NCBI GenBank assembly: GCA_944363695.1
Contig: CALVUW010000008.1
Span: forward strand, 1 to 16,343
Direction: 5' to 3'
From: an uncultured Bacilli bacterium
GTDB taxonomy: Bacteria; Bacillota_I; Bacilli_A; RF39; UBA660
Length of the DNA stretch: 16,343 nt
The notes beneath the pieces are model-generated. The model was not told where the DNA came from. It made no database searches and saw only the letters and a program-made list of their open reading frames with translations. A program made the translations under genes and the position numbers. Shown here one piece after another: positions 6,573 to 13,735 of this stretch; within the stretch, counting starts at the first letter, position 1; every line of letters begins with the position of its first letter.

Positions 6573-7700
6573 TTAATAAGTTCTAATTGGTAAAACTAGT
6601 TGTGTTAATGTCTCATCTTCATTGCTCTTTAAAACAATTGGTTTTATTTCACCAACAAATGCTAATTCCACAGTTTCTGTGGAAAAAGATTTTAAAGCAT
6701 CCATCATATATTTAGCACTGAAAGAAACTTTAATATCTATTTCATTATCTTTAGTAATATACATTTTTTCTTCTACTCGACCAATTTCTGCACTAGATGA
6801 TTTCATAATTAATTTATTACCATCTGTTTCTAATGTTACTATATTTTTGTCTTTGTCACTGGTTAAAATACTAACACGATCTACTACATTATAAAAATCA
6901 TTAATGTTAAAATGAATTTTTACTAATGAATCTTTAGGTAAAAGATTAGAAGTATTTGGATAAGTACCATTAATTAAACGAGATTGGAATAATAAATTTT
7001 GATATTTAAACAAAATTTTATTATTAAAAATATGAATTTTAACTGTTTCATCGCTATCATCAATAATTTTTATAAATTCCACTAAGTTTCTACTTGGAAT
7101 AACAATGTTTAAATTCTCTGTAGCAGCATTTCCTAAAGAAATAACTTTTCTTGCTAAACGATATGAATCAGTAGCATTGCATTCTAGAATATTGCCAACA
7201 ATATTAAAATTAATACCATTCAAAATTGCTTTATTCTCATCAATACTAGTAGCAAAAGAGGTTTGGTAAACAATTTCTTTCAACAATTCTGTGGATAATT
7301 CAATATGATTTTTACTTTCTGATAAATCTACTGTAGGATATTCACTTTCGCTAATTCCATTTAAATTAAATTCACTGTTTTCTGTGTAAATCAATATTTT
7401 TAATTCATCCACTACTTCTATATTAATATATGGATCTGGTAATTTTCTAACAATATCTAGTATATATTTTCCCTGAATAATGATACTACCTTCTTGCTTA
7501 ACTTTTATAATCTCTTCATTATTACAATCAATATAAGTCTGTATTGTTATATCATTATCACTAGCTGTTAATGTTAATTTCTTTTTTGTTAAATTGAATT
7601 TAATACCTGCTAATACAGGGATTACATTTTTAGTAGATATGGCTTTAGAAACTTTATTTAAAGCGTCTAATAATATTTCTTTTTTAATTGTAAATTTCAT
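6573..7700 (-). CDS. dnaN: DNA polymerase III β subunit (sliding clamp)
   Basis: Ring-forming clamp that tethers the replicative polymerase and other DNA enzymes to DNA. 375 aa, the family norm, forming three repeats of about 125 residues. The N-terminus MKFTIKKEILLDALNKVSKAI and the C-terminus LVLPIRTY are diagnostic; the latter forms part of the partner-binding pocket. GAAGGAAT precedes ATG 7700 by a few bases. It follows dnaA after 148 bases that carry a DnaA box and AT-rich DNA. The coding sequence itself contains a perfect DnaA box (7290-7298) and a variant (6678-6686). No strong terminator separates it from comK, only an A/T hairpin at about 6540-6557. Confidence 0.98.
   Translation of the reverse strand: MKFTIKKEILLDALNKVSKAISTKNVIPVLAGIKFNLTKKKLTLTASDNDITIQTYIDCNNEEIIKVKQEGSIIIQGKYILDIVRKLPDPYINIEVVDELKILIYTENSEFNLNGISESEYPTVDLSESKNHIELSTELLKEIVYQTSFATSIDENKAILNGINFNIVGNILECNATDSYRLARKVISLGNAATENLNIVIPSRNLVEFIKIIDDSDETVKIHIFNNKILFKYQNLLFQSRLINGTYPNTSNLLPKDSLVKIHFNINDFYNVVDRVSILTSDKDKNIVTLETDGNKLIMKSSSAEIGRVEEKMYITKDNEIDIKVSFSAKYMMDALKSFSTETVELAFVGEIKPIVLKSNEDETLTQLVLPIRTY
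7290..7298 (-). promoter_or_regulatory. Consensus DnaA box inside dnaN
   Basis: TGTGGATAA on the plus strand, that is TTATCCACA on the minus strand, a perfect 9/9 match to the DnaA box consensus within the dnaN coding region. Confidence 0.55.
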
Positions 7701-7848
7701 ATAATATTCCTTCTTTCTTTATTATTAATATTTATATTATAGGAGTGGAAACTGTGCAAAATTTCTTTTTCCTTTATACTATATCATAAAAATTCAAAAT
7801 TACTTGTGGAAAAGTTGTGAAAAATCTAAAAGTTTTCCCCAACCCTTG
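7701..7848. promoter_or_regulatory. dnaA-dnaN intergenic region with DnaA box and AT-rich tract
   Basis: Contains a minus-strand DnaA box TTTTCCACA at 7805-7813, a weaker neighbour (TGTGAAAAA, 7816-7824) and a one-mismatch box TGTGCAAAA (7753-7761). A purely A/T stretch follows at about 7718-7741. In B. subtilis the unwinding element lies in this interval of a bipartite origin, so it may be the second lobe of oriC here. A possible extended -10 promoter for dnaN, TGATATAGT, lies at 7778-7786 on the minus strand. Confidence 0.5.
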
Positions 7849-9222
7849 TTATTTAATATCATTTTTTAACTTTTCGATAATATTAGCTAAGTCAGGATTA
7901 TTCTTAATTTCGGTTTCGATTTTTTCTACAGAATGCATAACGGTTGAGTGATCTTTTCCACCAAATTCCGTGCCAATTTTAGGAAACGATTCATTTGTTA
8001 ACTGTCTACATAAATACATAGCTATTTGCCTTGGAAATGCGATATTACTACTCCTTTTTTTAGATCGTATATCCTCTACTGTAATTTGAAAATATTCAGA
8101 AACAATTTTTTGGATTCTAGCAATATCGTTTTTTTCACTAATACCTTTACTAATAAAATCTTTCAAAGCTTCAATCGCTAAGTTTAGTTCTATTTTTGCT
8201 CCTCCCATAATGGTAGAATAAGCAACTAATCTTGTAATAGATCCTTCTAATTGTCTTACATCACTTCCAATATTAGATGCAATATATTCAATAACATCTT
8301 CTGGTATATCTGTTTCAAAATTTCCGGCAGCTATTTTTTTTCTAAGTATTTCTTTTCTCAGTTCGAAATCTGGTGGATAAATGTTGACTGTTAATCCCCA
8401 ACAAAATCTAGTCCTTAATCGTTCCTCTAACAATTTCAGATCATTAGGAGAACGGTCCGATGAAATAATGATTTGTTTACTATCATTATATAGATTTGTA
8501 AAAGTGTGGAAAAACTCTTGTTGTGTTTGGGTAGCACCTCCTAAGAATTGAATATCATCAATAATTAAGACATCGATATTTCGATATTTATTTTTAAAGA
8601 AGTCTACATAATTAAAATTAGTACCAGTTTCATCTTTTTTATTAATACCAACAAAATCATCCCGGAATTGATCACTTGTAACATAGAGAACACGTCGATT
8701 AGAATTTTCCACAATATAATTACCAATTGCATGCATTAAATGAGTCTTCCCTAACCCACTATTTCCATAAATAAACAGGGGATTATACATTTTACCTGGA
8801 TTTTCAGCTACTGACAAAGCGGCAGCTTGTGCAAACTTATTACTGTTTCCAACGATAAAATTAGAAAAGGTATACTTTGAATTTAGATTAGACTTTTCTT
8901 TATATGCTTTAGGAACCCCCACTTCCTTTTCTTCTTTTTGTATAATCTTCTCTTCTTGTTCTGTTACTTCATTAGGAAGTAAAAATTCCAGTTCAAAATT
9001 AGTTCCAGTAACTTTATTTAAAGCAGTTTGAATTAATTCAGTATAATTATCAGCTAAATGTTTTTTATGAATTGACATAGGGACAATAATGACCGCTACT
9101 CCATCTTTTAATGTTTTTAAATAAACAGAATTGAACCAAGTATTAAAAGCTAGTGAAGATAGTTCGTCTTTTATTTCATTGAGCACATTTGTCCACAAAA
9201 TATCCACATTCAACGCTACCAT
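7849..9222 (-). CDS. dnaA: Chromosomal replication initiator DnaA
   Basis: AAA+ initiator that binds DnaA boxes and melts oriC. From ATG 9222 it has 457 aa. Domain I is at about 1-80 with the usual W (SSLAFNTWF), and a short charged linker spans 85-115. The AAA+ core has Walker A GNSGLGKT (153-160), Walker B LIIDDIQF (219-226), the arginine-finger segment ERLRTRF (267-273) and sensor II GSDVRQLEGS (319-328). Domain IV ends with the DnaA signature GGKDHSTVMHS (421-431). Start choice is uncertain: GGGGAG abuts ATG 9222, so TTG at 9213 (nine bases after GGGGAG) or GTG at 9207 may be used. The frame stays open upstream to 9420 across oriC but encodes nothing DnaA-like. It is transcribed away from rpmH. 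Confidence 0.97.
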   Translation of the reverse strand: MVALNVDILWTNVLNEIKDELSSLAFNTWFNSVYLKTLKDGVAVIIVPMSIHKKHLADNYTELIQTALNKVTGTNFELEFLLPNEVTEQEEKIIQKEEKEVGVPKAYKEKSNLNSKYTFSNFIVGNSNKFAQAAALSVAENPGKMYNPLFIYGNSGLGKTHLMHAIGNYIVENSNRRVLYVTSDQFRDDFVGINKKDETGTNFNYVDFFKNKYRNIDVLIIDDIQFLGGATQTQQEFFHTFTNLYNDSKQIIISSDRSPNDLKLLEERLRTRFCWGLTVNIYPPDFELRKEILRKKIAAGNFETDIPEDVIEYIASNIGSDVRQLEGSITRLVAYSTIMGGAKIELNLAIEALKDFISKGISEKNDIARIQKIVSEYFQITVEDIRSKKRSSNIAFPRQIAMYLCRQLTNESFPKIGTEFGGKDHSTVMHSVEKIETEIKNNPDLANIIEKLKNDIK

Positions 9223-9468
9223 CTCCCCACTTAATAAATTGAAATTACCATTATAATACTCTAAAATTGTGGAAAAGAAAATAGGAAAAATACAAAAAAA
9301 AGTTATCCACAAATTTTCGACAAATTTCTCCACAATTAAAACATAATAATACCAATAAATAATTGAGTTTTCCACATTTTCCACAGTTTTGTTGTGCACA
9401 ATGTTTATTTTCTTTTCCACATGCTGTTGATAAAGTGGAAAACTTTTACAACTATCCAGATTAATTTC
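9223..9468. other. oriC: Replication origin (oriC), DnaA-box cluster upstream of dnaA
   Basis: Non-coding stretch between divergent dnaA and rpmH. Plus-strand DnaA boxes are TTATCCACA (9303-9311, perfect), TTTTCCACA at 9368-9376 and 9377-9385 (two abutting copies) and TTTTCCACA at 9413-9421, with a variant TTCTCCACA at 9326-9334. On the minus strand there is TTTTCCACA at 9268-9276 and a partial box at 9434-9442. Two further near-boxes, TTGTCCACA (9189-9197) and ATATCCACA (9200-9208), lie in the first codons of dnaA. A/T-only DNA at about 9335-9366 flanks the paired boxes and may be an unwinding element. The position between dnaA and rpmH is the classical Firmicutes origin. Confidence 0.88.
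9250..9276 (-). promoter_or_regulatory. dnaA promoter overlapped by a DnaA box
   Basis: Minus-strand TATAAT at 9250-9255, 27 bases before the dnaA ATG. A minus-strand DnaA box TTTTCCACA (9268-9276) overlaps the spacer and the -35 position, which itself is poor (TCTTTT). This arrangement fits autorepression of dnaA by DnaA, known in other bacteria. Confidence 0.55.
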
Positions 9469-9498
9469 TTGACAAAACAGAAAACTTCTTATTATAAT
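9469..9498 (+). promoter_or_regulatory. σA promoter of the rpmH operon
   Basis: Perfect -35 TTGACA (9469-9474) and perfect -10 TATAAT (9493-9498), spacer 18 bases. It is the strongest promoter in the window, as expected for a ribosomal protein gene. Confidence 0.9.
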
Positions 9499-9529
9499 AA
9501 TGTAGATTTCATGTCTGGAGGTGGAAATA

Positions 9530-9658
9530 GTGAAAAGAACGTATCAACCAAACAAAAGAAGAAGAGCGAAAAAACACGGATTTTTTGCTCGTAAAAATGC
9601 CGCTGGCAATATTTTGAATAGTCGTCGTCAGAAAGGACGCAAGGAATTGGTAAAATAA
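9530..9658 (+). CDS. rpmH: 50S ribosomal protein bL34
   Basis: 42-residue, very basic protein starting MKRTYQPNKRRRAKKHGFFA and ending QKGRKELVK, typical of bL34, which binds 23S rRNA in the large subunit. It is about two residues shorter than the common 44-aa form. GTG start at 9530, set by the strong GGAGGTGG (9517-9524) five bases upstream. First gene of the rightward block, driven by a consensus promoter and followed by a hairpin before rnpA. Confidence 0.96.
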   Translation: MKRTYQPNKRRRAKKHGFFARKNAAGNILNSRRQKGRKELVK

Positions 9659-9660
9659 TG

Positions 9661-9684
9661 CCGCTGTTTTTACAGTGGTTTTTT
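9661..9684 (+). terminator. Terminator or attenuator between rpmH and rnpA
   Basis: CCGCTGT (9661-9667), TTTT loop, ACAGTGG (9672-9678; one G·U pair), then six T. It starts 2 bases after the rpmH stop. As no clear promoter follows it, rnpA probably depends on read-through, which would keep RNase P protein far below L34. Confidence 0.75.
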
Positions 9685-9718
9685 ACTTTTTACTATATAA
9701 TAAGGAGAGGAAATACTT

Positions 9719-10063
9719 GTGAATAAGAAATATATTATAAAAGAAAGTAAGATATTCAATGATATGATTGCTAATTGTTCTAAAGTAATGAATTCATATT
9801 TTATTGTATTCTATACCAAAAATTCTTTTCCTTATAATAGATATGGTATTACCGTAGGAAAAAAAATAGGAAAAGCAGTAACTAGAAATCGTTTAAAACG
9901 ACAGGTTCGTGCTATTTTATCAGCTTATCAAAAACACTGTTCTTTTCATACAGATTGTATTATAATGGTAAGAAAGAGCAGTTTATTATTAAATTTTTCT
10001 CAATTAGAGCAAAACTTAACATATTTATTAAATAAAATTAAGGAGAATCAAAATGAAGCATAA
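9719..10063 (+). CDS. rnpA: Ribonuclease P protein component
   Basis: Protein cofactor of RNase P, which removes 5' leaders from tRNA precursors together with the RNA subunit. 114 aa, family size. The RNR signature lies in GKKIGKAVTRNRLKRQVR (47-64, Arg56-Asn57-Arg58). The start is GTG 9719, with AAGGAGAGG (9702-9710) eight bases upstream. Its end overlaps the yidC start by 11 bases, so the two are probably coupled. This rpmH-rnpA-yidC-jag order is standard near the origin. Confidence 0.96.
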   Translation: MNKKYIIKESKIFNDMIANCSKVMNSYFIVFYTKNSFPYNRYGITVGKKIGKAVTRNRLKRQVRAILSAYQKHCSFHTDCIIMVRKSSLLLNFSQLEQNLTYLLNKIKENQNEA

Positions 10064-10982
10064 AAAATCCGCTAAAATTATTATTATAATGTTAGCAACT
10101 TTATTATTAACGGGTTGTCAGACCACTTTAACAAATAAAGATAAAGAAGCCGTAAAAAATCCAGAAACGGGTCAAGCATTAACCGAGAATATATTATGTC
10201 AACCAGTTAATGAGAAGACAATTGAATTATATAAGGAAAATGGCGTTGATATAGATGAATTACCGAAATGTGAAGATTTCAAAATAAATTCTGGAGAATA
10301 CGAAGGACTTTGGACTACAATTTTTGTAAAACCTTTAGCATTTTTTATTCTAAGTTTAGGAAGTAAAATTGGTAGTTATGCCGTTAGTATTATCATTATT
10401 ACAATTATTATTAGATTAATTTGTTATCCATTCACTCGTAAAATAGCAGTTCAATCAGAAATGATGAAAAAGGCTACACCTGAATTAGAGCGAATTCGTA
10501 AAAAATACGCTAATAAAACAGATCAAGAATCAATGATGAAACAAAATCAGGAAATGATGATGGTTTATAAAAAATATAATTTTAATCCATTAAGTAGTTG
10601 TTTAGTGTCATTTATTCAATTCCCGTTGTTATTTGCTTTCTTTGAAGCTATTAATCGTGTTCCGGCCATTTTTGAAGAAAAATTTATAGGTTTTCAATTA
10701 GGAACAACGCCACTGGTAGGTTTTGGAACGGATACTTTTTACATGTATATTCTTTTAATGTTAATCATGGCAGCAACCACAGTCTTTACTTTTAAGATGA
10801 ATAATAACAATACAGACGTATCAATGAAAATGATGCCAATTATCATGAGTGTAATGATTATTATTACAGGATTGGTAATGCCTTCAGCTTTAGTTATACA
10901 TTGGACTGTTGGAAATATCTTTACGATTCTGCAAAATATTATTGTAAAGAAGGGAATGGAAAAGAAGCATGGAAAAGCATAG
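10053..10982 (+). CDS. yidC: Membrane protein insertase YidC (lipoprotein form)
   Basis: Inserts and folds membrane proteins, alone or with Sec. 309 aa, the size of Gram-positive YidC. A basic N-terminus and hydrophobic stretch lead to lipobox LLTGC, with Cys22 as the predicted lipidated residue. Four or five membrane segments follow (roughly 90-122, 180-202, 228-247, 262-276 and 277-297). The conserved groove arginine is Arg121 (IIIRLICYPF). NPLSSCLVSFIQFPLLFAFFEA (178-199) is the family's core motif. The extracellular segment between Cys22 and the first core helix carries Cys49 and Cys73. AAGGAG is seven bases before the ATG, inside rnpA; the 3' end overlaps khpB by 14 bases. Confidence 0.96.
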   Translation: MKHKKSAKIIIIMLATLLLTGCQTTLTNKDKEAVKNPETGQALTENILCQPVNEKTIELYKENGVDIDELPKCEDFKINSGEYEGLWTTIFVKPLAFFILSLGSKIGSYAVSIIIITIIIRLICYPFTRKIAVQSEMMKKATPELERIRKKYANKTDQESMMKQNQEMMMVYKKYNFNPLSSCLVSFIQFPLLFAFFEAINRVPAIFEEKFIGFQLGTTPLVGFGTDTFYMYILLMLIMAATTVFTFKMNNNNTDVSMKMMPIIMSVMIIITGLVMPSALVIHWTVGNIFTILQNIIVKKGMEKKHGKA

Positions 10983-11577
10983 TTATATCGGAAAAACTTT
11001 AGAAGATGCAATCAATAAAGCAAAATTAGATTTGCAAGAAACAGAAGATAATTTAATTATCGTTAAAAAAGAGGAGAAGAAGGCTTTACTTAGCAAAAAA
11101 GTAGAAATTGAAGTTATAGAAAAACGAAAAATTAAAGATTATATTAAATCACTATTAGTAGATATATTATATGCTATGGGCTATCAATCAGAAATAGAAG
11201 TTCAAATGAAAGAAGATGTACCAACATATCGAATTTATTCTAATCATGATGCTTTATTAATTGGTAAAAATGGAAAAAACTTAAATGCTCTAACGCATAT
11301 TTTGAATCAAATGATTAAAAAAGAAATTGGCACCAGTTATAAATTTTTATTAGATGTCAGTGATTACAAAGAAAAAAATGATAAACATTTAGAGGCTTTA
11401 GCTAGAAAGTTAGCAAAAGAAGTTGCTAGTACTAAAGTAGAAGTAAAAATGGATTCTATGAATTCATATCAGAGAAGAGTAGTTCATAATGCACTAACAA
11501 ATAATAAATATGTTTATACCGAAAGCATTGGGGAAGAACCTAATAGAGCAGTTGTTATAAAACCAAGAGAAGATTAA
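10969..11577 (+). CDS. khpB: KH/R3H RNA-binding protein KhpB (Jag)
   Basis: RNA-binding protein, 202 aa, with three parts: a Jag-N-like domain (GKTLEDAINKA, 8-18, to about 50), a type-II KH domain with IGKNGKNL (98-105), and a C-terminal R3H domain with RxxxH at Arg169-His173 (NSYQRRVVHNAL). In other Firmicutes it acts with KhpA in small-RNA binding and cell-division control. It starts inside yidC (14-base overlap), so its translation is linked to that of the insertase. The ORF ends in a terminator overlapping its stop codon. Confidence 0.94.
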   Translation: MEKHSYIGKTLEDAINKAKLDLQETEDNLIIVKKEEKKALLSKKVEIEVIEKRKIKDYIKSLLVDILYAMGYQSEIEVQMKEDVPTYRIYSNHDALLIGKNGKNLNALTHILNQMIKKEIGTSYKFLLDVSDYKEKNDKHLEALARKLAKEVASTKVEVKMDSMNSYQRRVVHNALTNNKYVYTESIGEEPNRAVVIKPRED

Positions 11578-11588
11578 TCTTCTTTTTT
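11565..11588 (+). terminator. Terminator at the end of khpB
   Basis: Inverted repeat AAGAGAAGA / TCTTCTTTT around a TTAA loop (stem 11565-11573 and 11578-11586, one G·U), running into T residues to 11588. The stem includes the khpB stop codon. It is AT-rich, so it may be leaky. Confidence 0.6.
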
Positions 11589-11589
11589 C

Positions 11590-11618
11590 TTTACTTTCTA
11601 ATATTTAATCATTATAAT
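11590..11618 (+). promoter_or_regulatory. Candidate promoter for the unknown gene-mnmE operon
   Basis: -10 TATAAT (11613-11618), perfect, with TTTACT (11590-11595, 4/6 match) 17 bases upstream as -35. It follows the khpB terminator and is 28 bases before the next ATG. Confidence 0.65.
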
Positions 11619-11646
11619 ATACTAAAAAATGTAAGGAAGTGGAAGT

Positions 11647-12348
11647 ATGGAAAAATCAATTTTAACTGAAATGAAAGACGAACTAAAACAACATCAAGAA
11701 AAAAATGAACAAGAATTAGCAACTTTAAGAATGGATACGATGGTTCAAAAGTATATAAAAGCATATAGTACACAACAACGGCTTTTAAAGAATGAATTAA
11801 TATTAAATTCTTACGAAGAAGGGTATGATGGTACTATTTTTGGGCCTAATATTACAATTGTAGATCAAAATTATAATAATAAATTTTATGGCCTAGGTAA
11901 GATTCTTGGTCTTATTATTGAATTAAAAATGAGTCATGGATGTGGGAATACCACTGACTTTGAAGAAATTAAAGCTTATAGCACGCATGCAGCAATCATA
12001 TTACAAGATATGAAACATTATGATGGTGATCCATTAGAAACTGAATATTTAGGTTTAGATGTCTATGAAAATCCTCGTCAATATCAATTTGCAAATTTTG
12101 AAAGAATCGAACAAGCCTTAACAGAAGAAGCATGGAAAAGAGATTATCAAGCTAGTCAATATATTGATTATAATGAAGTAAGTAAACAATTTAAATTAAA
12201 AAAGGTGTTTCCTTCAATAATTGATAGTGAGCAAGTGAATGATCGTCAATTTCAAGCATTTTATAACGAAACAGCATGCCAAATGTTAGGTATCCCATCA
12301 TTATCTCCAATAATCGAGAAAAAACTTTTAAAAGAGGTAAAAAGATGA
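11647..12348 (+). CDS. Conserved-looking protein of unknown function coupled to mnmE
   Basis: I do not recognise this 233-aa protein. It looks soluble: no signal peptide and no membrane segment. The first 50 or so residues are rich in Glu, Lys and Gln and likely form a helix or coiled coil. The central part has short hydrophobic stretches (YGLGKILGLIIELKMSHGCG, 81-100), and the C-terminal half is acidic and aromatic (EYLGLDVYENPRQYQF, 133-148). Cysteines are Cys99 and Cys211. AAGGAAG precedes ATG 11647. Its TGA stop overlaps the mnmE ATG (ATGA), and the mnmE ribosome binding site GAGG lies within its last codons, so the two are made together. This placement suggests, but does not show, a link to tRNA modification. 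Codon use resembles its neighbours, with no sign of recent transfer. Confidence 0.85.
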   Translation: MEKSILTEMKDELKQHQEKNEQELATLRMDTMVQKYIKAYSTQQRLLKNELILNSYEEGYDGTIFGPNITIVDQNYNNKFYGLGKILGLIIELKMSHGCGNTTDFEEIKAYSTHAAIILQDMKHYDGDPLETEYLGLDVYENPRQYQFANFERIEQALTEEAWKRDYQASQYIDYNEVSKQFKLKKVFPSIIDSEQVNDRQFQAFYNETACQMLGIPSLSPIIEKKLLKEVKR

Positions 12349-13706
12349 GTGATGAAGATACAATTGTTGCCATATCTACTAAATTAGGAGTAGGTGCTAT
12401 ATCGATTGTAAGAGTTAGTGGTAAAGATGCTATTTCTATAGTGAATAATATTTTTAAAGGAAAAGATTTAACAAAAGTTGCTTCTCATACAATTCATTAT
12501 GGTTTTATTGCAAAAGGAAAAGAAAATCTAGATGAAGTGTTAGTAACTGTTATGAGAGCTCCCAAAACATTTACTAGAGAAGATATAGTAGAGATTAATT
12601 GCCATGGAGGTATTGCTACAACCTTAAGTATTTTAGATCTTTTATTGGAAAAAGGAGCACGCCAAGCAGAAGCAGGAGAGTTTACGAAACGTGCTTTTCT
12701 TAATGGCCGTATTGATCTGACCCAAGCTGAATCGGTTATGGATTTAATTAACAGTAAAACAGAAACTACTCGGAAATTAGCTTTATCTTCTTTGGAAGGA
12801 TCTCTAAAACAATATATTGATAGTTTCAGAAACAAATTAAAACATGTATTAGCTAACATTGAAGTAAATATAGACTATCCAGAATATTATGATATCGAAG
12901 AAGTGACATATGAACAATTACAGCAAGTTGTTATAGAATTAGAACATGATTTACAAAATCTTATTACTAGATCTGAAGAACGACAAATTGTTAAAAATGG
13001 AATAAAAACAATCATTATTGGTCGCCCGAATGTCGGAAAAAGTAGTATTTTAAATAAGTTTTTACAAGAAGAGAAAGCAATTGTAACTGATATTGAGGGA
13101 ACGACCAGAGATATAGTCGAAGGAAGCATTATTTTCGATGGTATAGAATTGTCACTGATTGATACTGCAGGTATTAGAGATACTGAAAATGTGGTAGAAA
13201 AAATAGGCGTAGAAAAAAGTTTAGCTTTAATAGATAAGGCCAATCTAATTATAGTTGTATTAAATGCTAGTGAAGAATTAAATGAAAATGATAAGTTTAT
13301 TCTAGATAAAGTAAAAGAAAAAAATCCGATCATTGTATTAAACAAAAATGATTTGCCAATGAAATTAACAAAAGATGATTTATCATTTAAACACATCGTT
13401 AGTACCAATACCAATACAATTTCTGGAATTGATGCTTTAAAACAAGAAATTAAAAATATGTTTAAATTATCGGAAATAGTGGAAGATAATGATACTTTTC
13501 TTGCGAATGAAAGACAATTAACGTTAGCTAGAAAGGCATTACAAAGTTTGCAAGATGCCAAAGATAGTTTAACAAATCAAGCTCCAGTTGATATAATAGA
13601 AATTGACTTAAAAGAAGTATTTGAAATATTAGGAAATATTACTGGTGAAAGTTATAGTGATGAATTATTAGATGAGTTATTTGCAAGTTTTTGTGTTGGA
13701 AAATAA
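12345..13706 (+). CDS. mnmE: tRNA modification GTPase MnmE
   Basis: With MnmG it builds the 5-carboxymethylaminomethyl or 5-taurinomethyl-type group on U34 of tRNAs reading split codon boxes. 453 aa. It has an N-terminal tetrahydrofolate-binding domain (1-117), then a helical domain interrupted by the G domain. The G-domain motifs are G1 GRPNVGKS (226-233), G2 GTTRD (252-256), G3 DTAG (273-276) and G4 NKND (333-336). The C-terminus FCVGK holds catalytic Cys450. ATG 12345 was chosen because GAGG lies seven bases upstream and MSDEDTIVAISTKLG fits the family; an upstream in-frame extension would overlap the preceding gene by about 70 bases. ATGA overlap with that gene; mnmG follows after 29 bases. 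Confidence 0.97.
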   Translation: MSDEDTIVAISTKLGVGAISIVRVSGKDAISIVNNIFKGKDLTKVASHTIHYGFIAKGKENLDEVLVTVMRAPKTFTREDIVEINCHGGIATTLSILDLLLEKGARQAEAGEFTKRAFLNGRIDLTQAESVMDLINSKTETTRKLALSSLEGSLKQYIDSFRNKLKHVLANIEVNIDYPEYYDIEEVTYEQLQQVVIELEHDLQNLITRSEERQIVKNGIKTIIIGRPNVGKSSILNKFLQEEKAIVTDIEGTTRDIVEGSIIFDGIELSLIDTAGIRDTENVVEKIGVEKSLALIDKANLIIVVLNASEELNENDKFILDKVKEKNPIIVLNKNDLPMKLTKDDLSFKHIVSTNTNTISGIDALKQEIKNMFKLSEIVEDNDTFLANERQLTLARKALQSLQDAKDSLTNQAPVDIIEIDLKEVFEILGNITGESYSDELLDELFASFCVGK

Positions 13707-13735
13707 AAAGTTAAAGATATAAGGTGGTGATGAAG

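Noticed and set aside
9223..9420. N-terminal extension of dnaA to 9420
   Set aside because: The frame is open only because oriC is AT-rich; the added residues are not DnaA-like and the region is filled with DnaA boxes.
9394..9594. 66-aa plus-strand ORF over the rpmH start
   Set aside because: Overlaps the rpmH promoter and rpmH in another frame; rpmH itself is a clear L34 with a strong ribosome binding site.
10739..11011. 90-aa minus-strand ORF opposite the yidC end
   Set aside because: Hydrophobic only because it is antisense to membrane segments; no independent support.
12497..12859. 120-aa minus-strand ORF opposite mnmE
   Set aside because: Antisense shadow of the mnmE N-terminal domain with no ribosome binding site.
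12887..13561. 224-aa minus-strand ORF opposite mnmE
   Set aside because: Antisense shadow of the mnmE GTPase domain; serine- and phenylalanine-rich composition, no family resemblance.
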